From Lederbergia citrisecunda (lineage in GTDB: Bacteria > Bacillota > Bacilli > Bacillales > Bacillaceae_C), in contig NZ_JAGYPJ010000001.1 of the NCBI RefSeq assembly GCF_018343695.1, positions 2,068,223 to 2,132,222 of the forward strand: 64,000 bases of DNA. Reading direction: 5' to 3'. The notes under the pieces were generated by a model. The model made no database searches. It was not told the origin of the DNA and saw nothing but the letters and a program-made list of their open reading frames with translations. A program made the position numbers and the translations under genes. Shown here piece by piece: positions 7,411-16,474 of the stretch (the stretch's first letter is position 1; each line of letters opens with the position of its first letter).

Positions 7411-8271
7411 TTATAATGAATGAGCTTTTTTTACGGATTCAAATTCCTCAACAAACAACGTTTGGAGCTTTCTTGTTAATTCACCTGGATTGCCGTCGCC
7501 TACTTCTGTTCCATCTAGTTTTACAACAGGCATTACTTCAGAAGTTGTACTTGTAACAAAAATTTCATCCGCATTTCTCAACTCATCTAATGTAAATGCT
7601 TCTTCTACAAATGGAATATTATTATTTTGACATATGCGAGCAAGAACTTGACGAGTAATACCGTTTAAAATCAAGTTCGTAGCAGGATGTGTTTTAATTT
7701 TTCCATCTACTACAATATAAGCATTAGACGAAGAACCTTCTGTTACAAGACCATCACGGTGAAGAATTGCCTCATAACAGCCTTGTTCAGTGGCAGCCTG
7801 CTTCGCTAATAAATTCGGGAGAAGATTTAAGCTTTTTATGTCACAGCGAAGCCAGCGAATATCGTCAGCAATCATTGCGGCAACACCATTCTCCAAGGAT
7901 TCTACTGGTCTTGCCACTTCTTTTGTATACGCAGTAAGTACGGGTTTTATATCTTTGCTAGGGAAAACATGGTTTCTCGGAGATGCTCCTCGAGTAAGCT
8001 GCATATAAACGGAACCGTCTTTAACGTTATTTTCTTTGATAAGTTGATTCATTAAATCAAGCAACTCTTCTTTTTGAAAAGGTACAGTAATTTGAATTTT
8101 TTCGGCACTACTATAAAATCTTTCTAAATGCTCATCACCCGTGAACATGACACCATCATAAATCCGAATCACTTCGTACACACCGTCTCCGAACTGGTAA
8201 CCACGGTCCTCAATATCAATGACCGCTTCTGATCTATCCATGATTTTATCGTTCACCATTACTTTTACCAT
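7411..8271 (-). CDS. dat: D-alanine aminotransferase
   Basis: This is a 286-residue PLP enzyme of fold type IV, the usual length of the family. The N-terminal block DIEDRGYQFGDGVYEV and the PLP-lysine region CDIKSLNLL (Lys near 145) are visible, followed by the EGSSSNAYIV cofactor loop. It interconverts D-alanine and D-glutamate using 2-oxo acids, supplying D-amino acids for peptidoglycan. The start is the ATG at 8271, nine bases after AGGGAG; upstream in-frame ATGs lie inside pepV and lack this spacing. pepV lies directly upstream in the same direction, so the two are probably one transcript. Confidence 0.93.
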   Translation of the reverse strand: MVKVMVNDKIMDRSEAVIDIEDRGYQFGDGVYEVIRIYDGVMFTGDEHLERFYSSAEKIQITVPFQKEELLDLMNQLIKENNVKDGSVYMQLTRGASPRNHVFPSKDIKPVLTAYTKEVARPVESLENGVAAMIADDIRWLRCDIKSLNLLPNLLAKQAATEQGCYEAILHRDGLVTEGSSSNAYIVVDGKIKTHPATNLILNGITRQVLARICQNNNIPFVEEAFTLDELRNADEIFVTSTTSEVMPVVKLDGTEVGDGNPGELTRKLQTLFVEEFESVKKAHSL

Positions 8272-8284
8272 GTTTTTCATCTCC

Positions 8285-9706
8285 CTATTTTTCATGTGCA
8301 AGCTCATAGATAGCTTGTGCATATATTGCTGTTGCTTTTACTAAATCATCTAATTCCATGTATTCATCTTTTTGATGGGCAACATCTGGACGACCAGGAA
8401 ACAAAGCCCCAAAAGCGACTCCCGATTTTAATGATCTTGCATATGTCCCACCGCCAATTGCCATTAATGATGCTGGTTGATGTGTTTGCATTTCATAAAC
8501 ATTTTTTAATACTTGGATTAGTTCGCTATCTTCTGAGACATGATGTGGCTCAGCGTTTGTATGATTGGCGACAGAAAACCCTTTTTCTTCCACAGATTTA
8601 GTAAGAGTTTCTAAACCCTCTTTCCATTTAAAGGTGACAGGGTAACGCATTGTCAATCCAAATTTTCCGCCTTCTTGCTCATTGTATGACATAATACCAA
8701 CATTAATTGTAAGTTCACCGGAAATTTTATCTTTATATTGAACCCCAAGATTCCGTCCTCGTGAATCCCCAAAAAAGAAAGCAACTGCAGATGATACAAA
8801 TGTCATCCCTTTATTATCAAGATCAACAGTTGATAAAAAACTAGCTAACAACAAACCAGCATTTCTTCCTTTATCTGGTTCACTACCATGAGCGGAAACT
8901 CCTTCAAGTTCAATGATAGAATAACCACTTTCCACATAATATTGTCCTTGCAAATCTTGACTACTTAAAAAATCGTTAAACATTTGCATAAGTTCCGTAT
9001 GATTCTCTTTAACATCCAAAACAGCTTTTGCTTTATCAGGGACCATATTATAACGCAATCCCGATACAAATGATAAAAGTGTTATAGTCGCAGCTTGCTC
9101 ATTTTGCTCTTGCACGTTTTGAACAAGATCGAAATCGGCAATTCCCTTTTCAGCATTTATAATCGGAAAATCTGCATCAGGTGCGAACCCCATTACAGGC
9201 ATTTCTTCATGTTGAAAATAATGATCTACACAGCGCCATTTACTTTCTTCGTCCGTTCCAATAATTAATCGGACTCGTTTTTCCAAAGGCAATTTTAAGT
9301 CTTTAATAATTTTCATCGCATAATAAGCGGCCATAGTTGGTCCCTTATCATCAATTGCACCCCTGGCGAAAATTTTACCATCTTGTACGACACCTTCAAA
9401 CGGATTGACGGACCAGCCATCTCCAGCAGGCACTACATCAACATGACCTAGTACTCCTATTAACTGTTCGCCAGTTCCCATTTCTAAATGTCCGGCTACA
9501 TTTCCACTATTTTTTGAAACAAAACCGTCTTTTTCGCCTAATTCCAACATGTAATCTAATGCTTTTCTTACATTTTCTCCAAGCGGCGCTTCTTTCGAAG
9601 TATTTTCCTCATCCAATACACTTTCAATTTTTAAAAGTCCTTGCAAATCAGAAATTAAGTCGTCTTTTCTTTTTTCAACTTCTTTTATCCAATTAATTGA
9701 ACCCAT
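8285..9706 (-). CDS. pepV: Dipeptidase PepV (M20 metallopeptidase)
   Basis: This is a 473-residue cytosolic zinc dipeptidase. The metal and catalytic motifs are GVLGHVDVVPAG near 85, IDDKGPTMAAY near 118 and GTDEES near 150; the C-terminal metal His lies in RPDVAHQKDEYM. It splits dipeptides, releasing amino acids. AAAGGAG stands seven bases before the ATG at 9706, which decides against the ATG six bases upstream. It is followed closely by dat, the same arrangement as in B. subtilis. Confidence 0.93.
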   Translation of the reverse strand: MGSINWIKEVEKRKDDLISDLQGLLKIESVLDEENTSKEAPLGENVRKALDYMLELGEKDGFVSKNSGNVAGHLEMGTGEQLIGVLGHVDVVPAGDGWSVNPFEGVVQDGKIFARGAIDDKGPTMAAYYAMKIIKDLKLPLEKRVRLIIGTDEESKWRCVDHYFQHEEMPVMGFAPDADFPIINAEKGIADFDLVQNVQEQNEQAATITLLSFVSGLRYNMVPDKAKAVLDVKENHTELMQMFNDFLSSQDLQGQYYVESGYSIIELEGVSAHGSEPDKGRNAGLLLASFLSTVDLDNKGMTFVSSAVAFFFGDSRGRNLGVQYKDKISGELTINVGIMSYNEQEGGKFGLTMRYPVTFKWKEGLETLTKSVEEKGFSVANHTNAEPHHVSEDSELIQVLKNVYEMQTHQPASLMAIGGGTYARSLKSGVAFGALFPGRPDVAHQKDEYMELDDLVKATAIYAQAIYELAHEK

Positions 9707-9790
9707 GATCATACTCCTTTTCAAAGGCCCTTTCTATAATTGCCTTAACTAATCATCACTCTGTTATATATTGTACATCTTTTTACTCTT

Positions 9791-10969
9791 TCAGAAAAAG
9801 AAAAAATGATTACGAATCCAAATGTTTATGATAAAAGAACAGCAAATAATGATGATGAAAGGAATGGCAAGTACAGTCGTTACCATTTTCTTCCCTTCAA
9901 AATATCCTTCCTCAGAAGCATATTTCTTTGTAAAAGAATGGCTCCCTATTACCTTATGCCAAACAGAGCCAAGCCAAATGAGTAGAAATATCGTTCCTAA
10001 AGAGGCCATCGTAACTTTTAACCATATAGGCGGAAGGATCACCATTGCCGCAGATGTCACACCCATTATTTGAAAATACCCGATAATATATTCAATATTC
10101 CTAGTTGTGGCTTTAATAAAAAGTTCAATAAAACCATTTTTAGGTGTACGATTTTTAAATATTCGATTGGATTTGGAATATAAACGTGGACTGTTTCGTA
10201 CAGGGACAGGCTTAGGCATCTTTTCCATGTCCATAGAAAGCCCAAAAATGATTTCCATATATTTATTTTTTTCGAGTTCGTCTATCGCCAAATCTTTTTC
10301 GAACGTATGTACAGAAGTGAAACGTGATCGTACGAGCCAGATAGATACGATTGTATTGATAAATATTAACGTAGCAATCATTAGAATATTATCGTTTATG
10401 AATGCTTTATAGCACCATGTCCAAATAATTGCCGCTCCAATAAATAAGGGAATACCTCTTAATAAACTTCTCCATCCTCGTAATTCTACATCTAACTTTC
10501 CTTTTACTGCCATAATAAACCATTTCAATGAAACCCATAAAGCCGCAAATAAAATAAGCTGCCCCACTTGTAAATCAAAATGGATGAACCACAAAGGAGC
10601 AATAAATAAACAGAGTGTTGCGGCAGACCACCATTGAAAAGCATAGGAATAAATAATGCCACCTCGTTTCATCCCGAGAAAAAGCTTTTCTTTTTTTCTT
10701 AAAAAGATTCGATCTGCTTCACGAACATAAGTTAAAAAATGATCTCCCCATAAAAACAAGAAAAAAAGTACGAAAATCGCTGATAAAGGTAAAATCCTCA
10801 TCCAACCCGGAATTTGAATCCACCACGATTGATAGATAAAAAACGAAATGACGATTGTAGGTATCACTAAATATACGAGCACTGTCCAATCTACAACTCT
10901 TTTAACAACAGCAAATTGCTGTTTCCAATTTTGACTGATTCTTTTAAACAGAAGCTGCCAGCTATTCAT
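9791..10969 (-). CDS. ythQ: YthQ, ABC transporter permease of the EcsB type
   Basis: This 392-residue integral membrane protein has roughly nine to ten hydrophobic segments in three clusters (about 30-85, 100-210, 300-390) and a charged cytosolic loop near 225-290. It belongs to the EcsB-like ABC permeases. The ATG at 10969 follows AGAGG by nine bases and overlaps the ythP stop in an ATGAATAG arrangement, so translation is coupled to ythP. The partner ATPase is YthP. Substrate and direction are unknown; an exporter or regulatory role like EcsAB is plausible. Confidence 0.82.
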   Translation of the reverse strand: MNSWQLLFKRISQNWKQQFAVVKRVVDWTVLVYLVIPTIVISFFIYQSWWIQIPGWMRILPLSAIFVLFFLFLWGDHFLTYVREADRIFLRKKEKLFLGMKRGGIIYSYAFQWWSAATLCLFIAPLWFIHFDLQVGQLILFAALWVSLKWFIMAVKGKLDVELRGWRSLLRGIPLFIGAAIIWTWCYKAFINDNILMIATLIFINTIVSIWLVRSRFTSVHTFEKDLAIDELEKNKYMEIIFGLSMDMEKMPKPVPVRNSPRLYSKSNRIFKNRTPKNGFIELFIKATTRNIEYIIGYFQIMGVTSAAMVILPPIWLKVTMASLGTIFLLIWLGSVWHKVIGSHSFTKKYASEEGYFEGKKMVTTVLAIPFIIIICCSFIINIWIRNHFFFF

Positions 10970-11666
10970 CGACTTCATCCTCTATGGAAATGCACGAATA
11001 AAGACTTCTATCCTCTGCTCCACATTTTTCTATCACATCGTCTAAAGATCCTGCCGCCTTCATCGTTCCTTTTTCTATTATGATAAAAGAATCACAAATT
11101 CGTTGCGCAGTATCTAAAATATGTGTGCACATAAGAATTCCTGTCCCTTTCGCACGTTCTTCCTCTAGCATATTCAATAATAGTTTCGTAGATCCTGGAT
11201 CAAGCCCCATAAATGGTTCATCTATTATTAATAAGTCCGGTTTCGTAAATAAGGCAAGCGCAATCATTCCTTTTTGCTGCATCCCCTTTGAAAAAGTTCC
11301 TGGAAATTCATGAATCCTATCAATTAAACGAAATTTCTTCAAAATTTCTTTTGCATACGAAAGAGAGGATTCACCGAGTTCTTCCACTGCAGTGATAAAT
11401 TCAAAGTGCTCCCATAACGTTAGTTCCGGATAAAAAATCGGCCTTTCAGGTATGTATGAATAATTGCTTCCTTCCTCTCTCTTAATCTCCCCATTCAAAA
11501 AAGGAAGCTCATCGAGAAAAGCTTTTATCGTTGTACTTTTTCCCGCTCCGTTGGATCCTATCATACCAACTAATTCGGATCTCTTTATCGAAAAATGGAT
11601 ATCCCTAATCGTTTCAATATTCGTTTTATAACCTGCTTGATTTATCTTTACTTCTAACAGTGACAT
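10962..11666 (-). CDS. ythP: YthP, ABC transporter ATP-binding protein
   Basis: This 234-residue ABC ATPase has Walker A GSNGAGKST near residue 38 and the ABC signature region FSKGMQQKGM (a degenerate form of LSGGQ, as in EcsA-like proteins) near 125. Walker B is LLIIDEPFMGLDP and the switch His follows in CTHIL. It powers YthQ, with which it overlaps by eight bases. The ATG at 11666 has AAGGTG eight bases upstream; a GTG nine bases further up overlaps that site. A divergent intergenic region separates it from ytzE. Confidence 0.9.
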   Translation of the reverse strand: MSLLEVKINQAGYKTNIETIRDIHFSIKRSELVGMIGSNGAGKSTTIKAFLDELPFLNGEIKREEGSNYSYIPERPIFYPELTLWEHFEFITAVEELGESSLSYAKEILKKFRLIDRIHEFPGTFSKGMQQKGMIALALFTKPDLLIIDEPFMGLDPGSTKLLLNMLEEERAKGTGILMCTHILDTAQRICDSFIIIEKGTMKAAGSLDDVIEKCGAEDRSLYSCISIEDEVDE

Positions 11667-11838
11667 TTTGCTCACACCTTACATTTTGATCATTTTTTTA
11701 TACGAATATGGCTTTATGAAAGTTTCGAAACCCTTAAATTTTCATTAACAAAATACAATTTTGCAAAAACCCTTTAAATTTTCGAACAAATGCGTTAAAA
11801 TAGAACTGTCTGATTAGTTACTTTATGACAAATCTTCA

Positions 11839-11860
11839 TTGACTTTTTTATAAAAGTCAA
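11839..11860. promoter_or_regulatory. Perfect 9-bp inverted repeat upstream of ytzE
   Basis: TTGACTTTT (11839-11847) and AAAAGTCAA (11852-11860) flank TTAT. The left half also resembles a -35 box. It lies in the roughly 300-base divergent region between ythP and ytzE, which otherwise shows only short AT-rich dyads such as CAAAAT-ACA-ATTTTG at about 11752. It could be an operator, for instance for YtzE itself, or an RNA hairpin. The dyad is seen; the role is inferred. Confidence 0.45.
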
Positions 11861-11968
11861 AAATATTTAAGGAGTTGTCTATACGGAAAAAAATAATTGC
11901 CCGTTCAGTCCGGGACATTAAGCCGACCGTTCCATCTGCCAAGGAATTTAAGATGAGGGAGTGGTTTT

Positions 11969-12190
11969 TTGAAACCTTCGACTAACAGAATGCTAACCCG
12001 AATCAAAGCCATTTATTTATACATTAAGGAAAATGGCACCGTAACGACACGAGAGCTTGCGGAAGAATTTGGGAGCACTCCTCGCACCATTCAAAGGGAT
12101 TTGAATGTGTTAGAATACAATGACCTGATCAGCAGCCCACATCGGGGAAAATGGACAACAACAAAGAAAAAAGTAAAAATTACATCATAG
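11969..12190 (+). CDS. ytzE: YtzE, small DeoR-type helix-turn-helix protein
   Basis: This 73-residue protein is made almost wholly of a DeoR-family winged HTH (TVTTRELAEEFGSTPRTIQRD region, residues 22-42) with a basic C-terminal tail. It lacks the sugar-phosphate sensor domain of full DeoR regulators. The start is TTG at 11969, seven bases after GAGGGAGTGG. It stands alone between a perfect inverted repeat upstream and a terminator downstream. The target genes are unknown; autoregulation through the upstream dyad is a guess. Confidence 0.85.
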   Translation: MKPSTNRMLTRIKAIYLYIKENGTVTTRELAEEFGSTPRTIQRDLNVLEYNDLISSPHRGKWTTTKKKVKITS

Positions 12191-12240
12191 AACATAATAA
12201 TAACCGTTGTAGAGTTGTTTATTGATACGATTAACCAAAA

Positions 12241-12298
12241 AAGCCATCTATTAGTGCGATTTCCTTTTTGAAGGAGTCACATGATAGATGGCTTTTTT
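12241..12298 (+). terminator. Terminator after ytzE
   Basis: AAGCCATCTA pairs with TAGATGGCTT around a long loop, with A-rich and T-rich flanks on both sides, so it probably serves ytzE. Confidence 0.75.
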
Positions 12299-12422
12299 AT
12301 TTGTTTTGATTGAAACACTTAATTTTTATTTATCCAAGTTAAGCTTTATATGGGACAAACCTCATTAATAAAATAAGTTTGATTATTTGAAAGTCGAATA
12401 ATAAAAGAATTCACCTCTTTGA

Positions 12423-12920
12423 TTATATTAAAATCGACATATAATATTCATCTACAAATTCTCCATCAATGAATAAAGAATCTCTTTTTATCCCTTCAAT
12501 TTCAAAACCCATTTTTTTATATAGATTGATTGCAACTTCATTTGTTGCAATTACTGTTAAATCTAGGCGATGTAAACTAATTTGTTTTGCCCATTCAATA
12601 ACATAGGTAAAAAGTGCTTTTCCTACACCTTTTCCGCGACTTTTACTATGTACACCAATCACAACATATGCTCTATGTGCAATTCGCTGTGGTTTCTCAT
12701 TTTGAACAATCATATAACCTAAAATTTGCTCGTTTTCACACGCTACAAATATACCCGATTTATCGTGTCTATTAATTGAATCAATATATTTGGCAAATGC
12801 TTCAGCACTTACTTTTCTTTCTCCTGGAGAGAATAACATAAATCCTGATTCTTCTGCATTTTTTATTACAGCAACTACCTGTGATGCGTCACTAATAATT
12901 GCTTTTCTTACTTCAAGCAC
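12423..12920 (-). CDS. GNAT-family N-acetyltransferase
   Basis: This 165-residue protein has the GNAT fold. Motif A is visible as VIGVHSKSRGKGVGKAL near 95-112, binding the acetyl-CoA pyrophosphate. Motif B follows as NLYKKMGFEIEG near 135. It transfers an acetyl group to an unknown amine; similarity to ribosomal-protein or small-molecule acetyltransferases cannot be resolved. The start is GTG with AGAGGAA upstream. It is monocistronic, with ytzG upstream on the same strand across a 113-base gap. Confidence 0.88.
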   Translation of the reverse strand: MLEVRKAIISDASQVVAVIKNAEESGFMLFSPGERKVSAEAFAKYIDSINRHDKSGIFVACENEQILGYMIVQNEKPQRIAHRAYVVIGVHSKSRGKGVGKALFTYVIEWAKQISLHRLDLTVIATNEVAINLYKKMGFEIEGIKRDSLFIDGEFVDEYYMSILI

Positions 12921-13033
12921 TTTCTATTCCTCTTTTCTTAATATTTACTCCTATTTGCATTAAAAGTTTTATCAAAAATTGTATTCTTTACCGAACTTGG
13001 TTACAAAGCTACACTTTCGCTACCTTTTCCAAA

Positions 13034-13762
13034 TTACTCATCATCGTTAGGGGAAAATAGTTTTAACTGCTGCACTTCTTCCTCCGTAAGCTCCCTATAA
13101 TGCCCATTCTCTAATGTTTCATCCAGTTCAATTGGCCCCATCGAAATCCGTTTTAAGTACACTACTTTTTTACCAACTGCTTCAAACATCCTTTTGACTT
13201 GATGGAATTTCCCTTCAGTAATCGTAAGTTCAATGTCTGAATACGTATCTGACTTTAAAATCTTTAATTTACCCGGTTTTGTTTCATATCCATCATCAAG
13301 GGTAACGCCTCTTGCAAATGCATTAATATCATCCTCAGTAACACTGCTATTGATAACGGCAAAGTATGTTTTAGGAACATTTTTTTTCGGGGATAACAGC
13401 TGATGGGAAAGCTTACCATCATTCGTCAATAGCAACAAGCCTTCCGTATCTTTGTCGAGTCTGCCTACTGGAAATGGGTTAAAAACAGCTTCTTCATCGT
13501 TCAATAAATCAATCACTGTTTTATCTTTTTCATCTTCGGTTGCGGAAATGACACCAGCAGGCTTGTTCATCATAAGATAAATAAACTCGCGATAATGGAC
13601 CTGTTCTCCAAAAAGAAAAACAGAATCCGCCACCGGATCAACATGACATTTCGCATCTTTTACAATGGTTCCGTTTACCGTAACATTTCCATTTTTTAAA
13701 ATCTTTTTTACTTCTTTTCTGCTTCCATATCCTATATTTGAAAGTAACTTATCGATTCGCAA
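13034..13762 (-). CDS. ytzG: YtzG, RsuA-family 16S rRNA pseudouridine synthase
   Basis: This is a 242-residue rRNA pseudouridine synthase with an N-terminal S4 RNA-binding domain (MRIDKLLSNIGYGSRKEV, 1-50). The catalytic domain contains the Asp motif VGRLDKDTEGLLLLTNDG near 100-118 and the GKFHQVKRMFEAVG segment near 185-198. The RsuA family converts one uridine of small-subunit rRNA to pseudouridine. The start is TTG after a strong AAAGGAGGAGC. It is divergent from the FPGQ-repeat gene. Confidence 0.9.
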   Translation of the reverse strand: MRIDKLLSNIGYGSRKEVKKILKNGNVTVNGTIVKDAKCHVDPVADSVFLFGEQVHYREFIYLMMNKPAGVISATEDEKDKTVIDLLNDEEAVFNPFPVGRLDKDTEGLLLLTNDGKLSHQLLSPKKNVPKTYFAVINSSVTEDDINAFARGVTLDDGYETKPGKLKILKSDTYSDIELTITEGKFHQVKRMFEAVGKKVVYLKRISMGPIELDETLENGHYRELTEEEVQQLKLFSPNDDE

Positions 13763-13882
13763 AAAAGCTCCTCCTTTTTATTATTAATTATAAACAGGTT
13801 TTCTAGGCTGTGGCCCAAACATTATCCTGACAGAATCATAGGCTAATGATGCGGGTGATTAATGAATGGAGTGATTACAAAC

Positions 13883-14311
13883 ATGAAATTCCGACAACAA
13901 ATGCAACCCCAGTTTCATGGAGAAATGCTTCCACAACAATTCCCTGGCACTACTGGGAGCACGGGAGTAACCCAAAGAATAAGCCAAATCGAAAGACGTA
14001 TGCAACGTTTAGAGCGCGAACATGAGCGTTTAAGTTCACGATTACAAAGACTAGAAGGCATGGGTGGTGGAATGGGCGGTGGAATGACAAGTCTTCCAGG
14101 GCAGACAGGATTTCCGGGACAGTCTGGTTTTCCGGGACAGTCTGGTTTTCCAGGACAGACTGGATTCCCAGGACAGACTGGGTTCCCGGGACAAACTGGA
14201 TTCCCGGGGCAAACTGGATTCCCGGGGCAAATGACTTCCCCAGGAATGGGATTTCCGGGACAAATGACGTTTCCAGGGGGGCGTCCAGGCTACGAATACC
14301 AAGATTATTAA
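13883..14311 (+). CDS. Coiled-coil plus FPGQTG-repeat protein, function unknown
   Basis: This 142-residue low-complexity protein begins at the ATG at 13883, nine bases after GGAGTG. A Gln-rich N-terminus is followed by a short coiled coil with heptad character (ISQIERRMQRLEREHERL, about 34-52) and a GGGMGGGM hinge. Eight hexapeptides of the form (F/L)PGQ(T/S/M)(G/T) follow, then a Tyr-containing tail ending YEYQDY. No signal peptide is present. Gly-Pro-rich repeats with a Tyr tail resemble proteins of the Bacillus spore coat, but that is only analogy. A terminator follows. Confidence 0.75.
   Translation: MKFRQQMQPQFHGEMLPQQFPGTTGSTGVTQRISQIERRMQRLEREHERLSSRLQRLEGMGGGMGGGMTSLPGQTGFPGQSGFPGQSGFPGQTGFPGQTGFPGQTGFPGQTGFPGQMTSPGMGFPGQMTFPGGRPGYEYQDY
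14093..14236 (+). repeat. 18-bp coding tandem repeat, 8 units
   Basis: Eight in-frame 18-base units encode (F/L)PGQ(T/S/M)(G/T). Adjacent units are nearly identical at DNA level (for example TTTCCGGGACAGTCTGGT twice in a row at 14111 and 14129), suggesting recent slippage and length variation between strains. Confidence 0.92.
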
Positions 14312-14322
14312 TGATTAAAAGG

Positions 14323-14368
14323 AAGAACTGACTGTATTGGAATGTATTTATACGGTCAGTTCTTTTTT
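14323..14368 (+). terminator. Terminator after the repeat-protein gene
   Basis: AAGAACTGAC pairs with GTCAGTTCTT, with a further inner GTAT/ATAC pairing, and a T6 run follows. Confidence 0.88.
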
Positions 14369-14525
14369 ATGCTCTGTTACAGCTCATTGTTGATTTTATC
14401 ATTATATTGATTTGAGAATCGGTTACACTCTTAAATGAAAACAAATAATTAGAGAACCTTCACATATGCACCTAGGGGTTAAGTACAATCGAGTCAAAAT
14501 CAACATTCAAAGGTGACTAAGCTAT

Positions 14526-16148
14526 TTAAATGCTAGTAATTCTCAATTTACGTTTTATCTTATTTAATTTTTCCCCAAATAATCGATCGGCAAGTCCAGA
14601 TTTTAGTCCCAAATATGCATAAATCACGCCACCGATTGACGCACAGATAATGACAATCAGTATTGATTGAAACCTTGATTCCGGAGTTAAGAAAAGTAAC
14701 AATCCTTTATATGCAAAATAAACGGGCACTATCATTAAAATGTTAAATATAACTATTAGAAGCGATCTCCTAAAAATCAACTTAAATGGATAACTAGCAA
14801 AGCTTCTAATGACAAATAGATTAATGATGATAGAAACTGTGTACCCTAACGATGTTGCATATATGGCACCCTCAGTCCCAAATGTTTTAATCAGAGGGAC
14901 GTTTAACGTTAATTTTAGTAGTATACCTGTTAACAAGCTTAATATTGTCCAACGTTGTTCGTTAATCCCCTGTAGAATGGCTGCCGTTACAGAATATAAC
15001 GCAAAAAGAATCGCTACAGGTGCATATGCTTGAAGGATCTCTCCACCAAAAGGATTGTACCTGAAAAAGGCCGAATAGATCGGATCTGCAAGTAGAGACA
15101 TTCCTAAAGCGGCAGGCAATGTAATAAACATCAACACTTGTATCGTTTGATCGAGTTGACGAAACATGATTTTTCGCTCATTATTTACGAACGCCTCTGT
15201 TATAAGCGGAACAAGCGTCAACGCAAAAGCAGTCGCTAATGAAACTGGAATAATGACCAACTTATGTGATGTTCCATTTAAAGTACCAAGTGCATCAAAA
15301 CTTCCTGCAGCTTTACCAGCTTGCTCCATTGCACTCATGAAAGTAGCCTGATCGATAAATTGATATAGGGGGTTAGCAATTCCTACTAAAACAAACGGAA
15401 ACGCATAAACGATAATTTCTTTATACATATCTTTTAAAGAAATATGTAATGTTCCTTTATCATGCTTTAAAAGTTCATCAAGGCCAGGTTTTCGTTTTTT
15501 CCAATACACTAAAAGAACGATTAAACTGGCGATTCCTCCAATAAATGCTGCAAAAGTGGCTACACTGATAGCAGTCACGATACTCCCTTTTAAGATAAAT
15601 ATCACGACAAAACTTCCTGCTAACAAAAAAATTATTCGAGCAATTTGTTCGAGAACCGTTGACACTGCTGAAGGCCCCATCGATTGATGCCCTTGGAAAA
15701 AGCCTCGAATCAAACTCATTAACGGTATAACCAATAAAGCAAAGCTGACAGCCTTGATGACTTGTGTGACATCAGAAACAGTATATTTAGTTTCCGCTCC
15801 CCGCAAAACGATTTCCGCCAATGGTGTAGCTGTTGCATACATAATCAGGAATGATATTACTCCTGTTGCAGTCATAACGATAAGACCCGATTTAAATAAT
15901 TTACGACCAACTGCATATTCTTCCATTGCATTATACTTAGCGATATATTTAGAAACAGCTAGAGGCACCCCTGCTGTTGCAATACTGATAAAAATGGTAT
16001 AAGGTACATACCCTAAATTATATAAAGCATATGGGCCTTCCCCGCCGATTATGGCATAGAAAGGGATAACGTATATTAATCCCAATACTTTCGATAAAAT
16101 CGTACCTAGCGTTAAAATAAAAGTTCCGCGAATTAATTTAGAAGACAT
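14526..16148 (-). CDS. ytgP: YtgP, MATE/MviN-type lipid flippase (MurJ-like)
   Basis: This 540-residue integral membrane protein has about 14 transmembrane helices and belongs to the MOP exporter superfamily. The N-terminal segment GTFILTLGTILSKVLGLIY and the RGFFQGHQSMGPSAVS motif near 155 are typical of YtgP/SpoVB proteins. B. subtilis YtgP moves lipid II across the membrane and complements MurJ. The first ATG is at the expected position. It is transcribed alone; a 21-bp repeat array lies upstream. Confidence 0.9.
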   Translation of the reverse strand: MSSKLIRGTFILTLGTILSKVLGLIYVIPFYAIIGGEGPYALYNLGYVPYTIFISIATAGVPLAVSKYIAKYNAMEEYAVGRKLFKSGLIVMTATGVISFLIMYATATPLAEIVLRGAETKYTVSDVTQVIKAVSFALLVIPLMSLIRGFFQGHQSMGPSAVSTVLEQIARIIFLLAGSFVVIFILKGSIVTAISVATFAAFIGGIASLIVLLVYWKKRKPGLDELLKHDKGTLHISLKDMYKEIIVYAFPFVLVGIANPLYQFIDQATFMSAMEQAGKAAGSFDALGTLNGTSHKLVIIPVSLATAFALTLVPLITEAFVNNERKIMFRQLDQTIQVLMFITLPAALGMSLLADPIYSAFFRYNPFGGEILQAYAPVAILFALYSVTAAILQGINEQRWTILSLLTGILLKLTLNVPLIKTFGTEGAIYATSLGYTVSIIINLFVIRSFASYPFKLIFRRSLLIVIFNILMIVPVYFAYKGLLLFLTPESRFQSILIVIICASIGGVIYAYLGLKSGLADRLFGEKLNKIKRKLRITSI

Positions 16149-16202
16149 ACATTCTCTAACTCTCCGTAATTTATTTTTATGTAAAAATCATAATAAGTTT
16201 AT

Positions 16203-16350
16203 TTTACTACCGAATAGGTCCTTTTTACTACCGAACATCAAAATTTTATTACTGATTGTGTCACGGTTTACTACGGTTACAGACAGCTTTCTACCGAATA
16301 TGAAGGGTTTACTACCGGTTAAGCACCCTTTTCTATCGATTGTATTCAGT
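16203..16350. repeat. 21-bp periodic degenerate array B (7 units)
   Basis: CTACCG-like cores start at 16207, 16228, 16249, 16271, 16291, 16312 and 16333, with spacings of 21, 21, 22, 20, 21 and 21. The conserved half is TTTTACTACCGAA and the rest varies. It fills much of the 326-base divergent gap between ytgP and ytfP. Confidence 0.82.
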
Positions 16351-16474
16351 AAAACTCTATTGTTAGTGTACAGCTATCTATGTCATTTGACAATGAACGG
16401 TATATGAACTGTTTGCTTTTCATCGAATCTAATTTTAAAATTGAAACAGCAAATAACAAGGTGTTGATTGAATT

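Noticed and set aside
11875-11985. 36-codon TTG frame overlapping ytzE
   Set aside because: AAGGAG abuts the TTG with no spacing and the peptide is not recognised, so I do not call it a gene.
14051-14302. 83-codon minus-strand frame rich in Ser, Arg and Leu
   Set aside because: It is the mirror of the FPGQTG tandem repeat; periodic DNA leaves the opposite strand open by chance.
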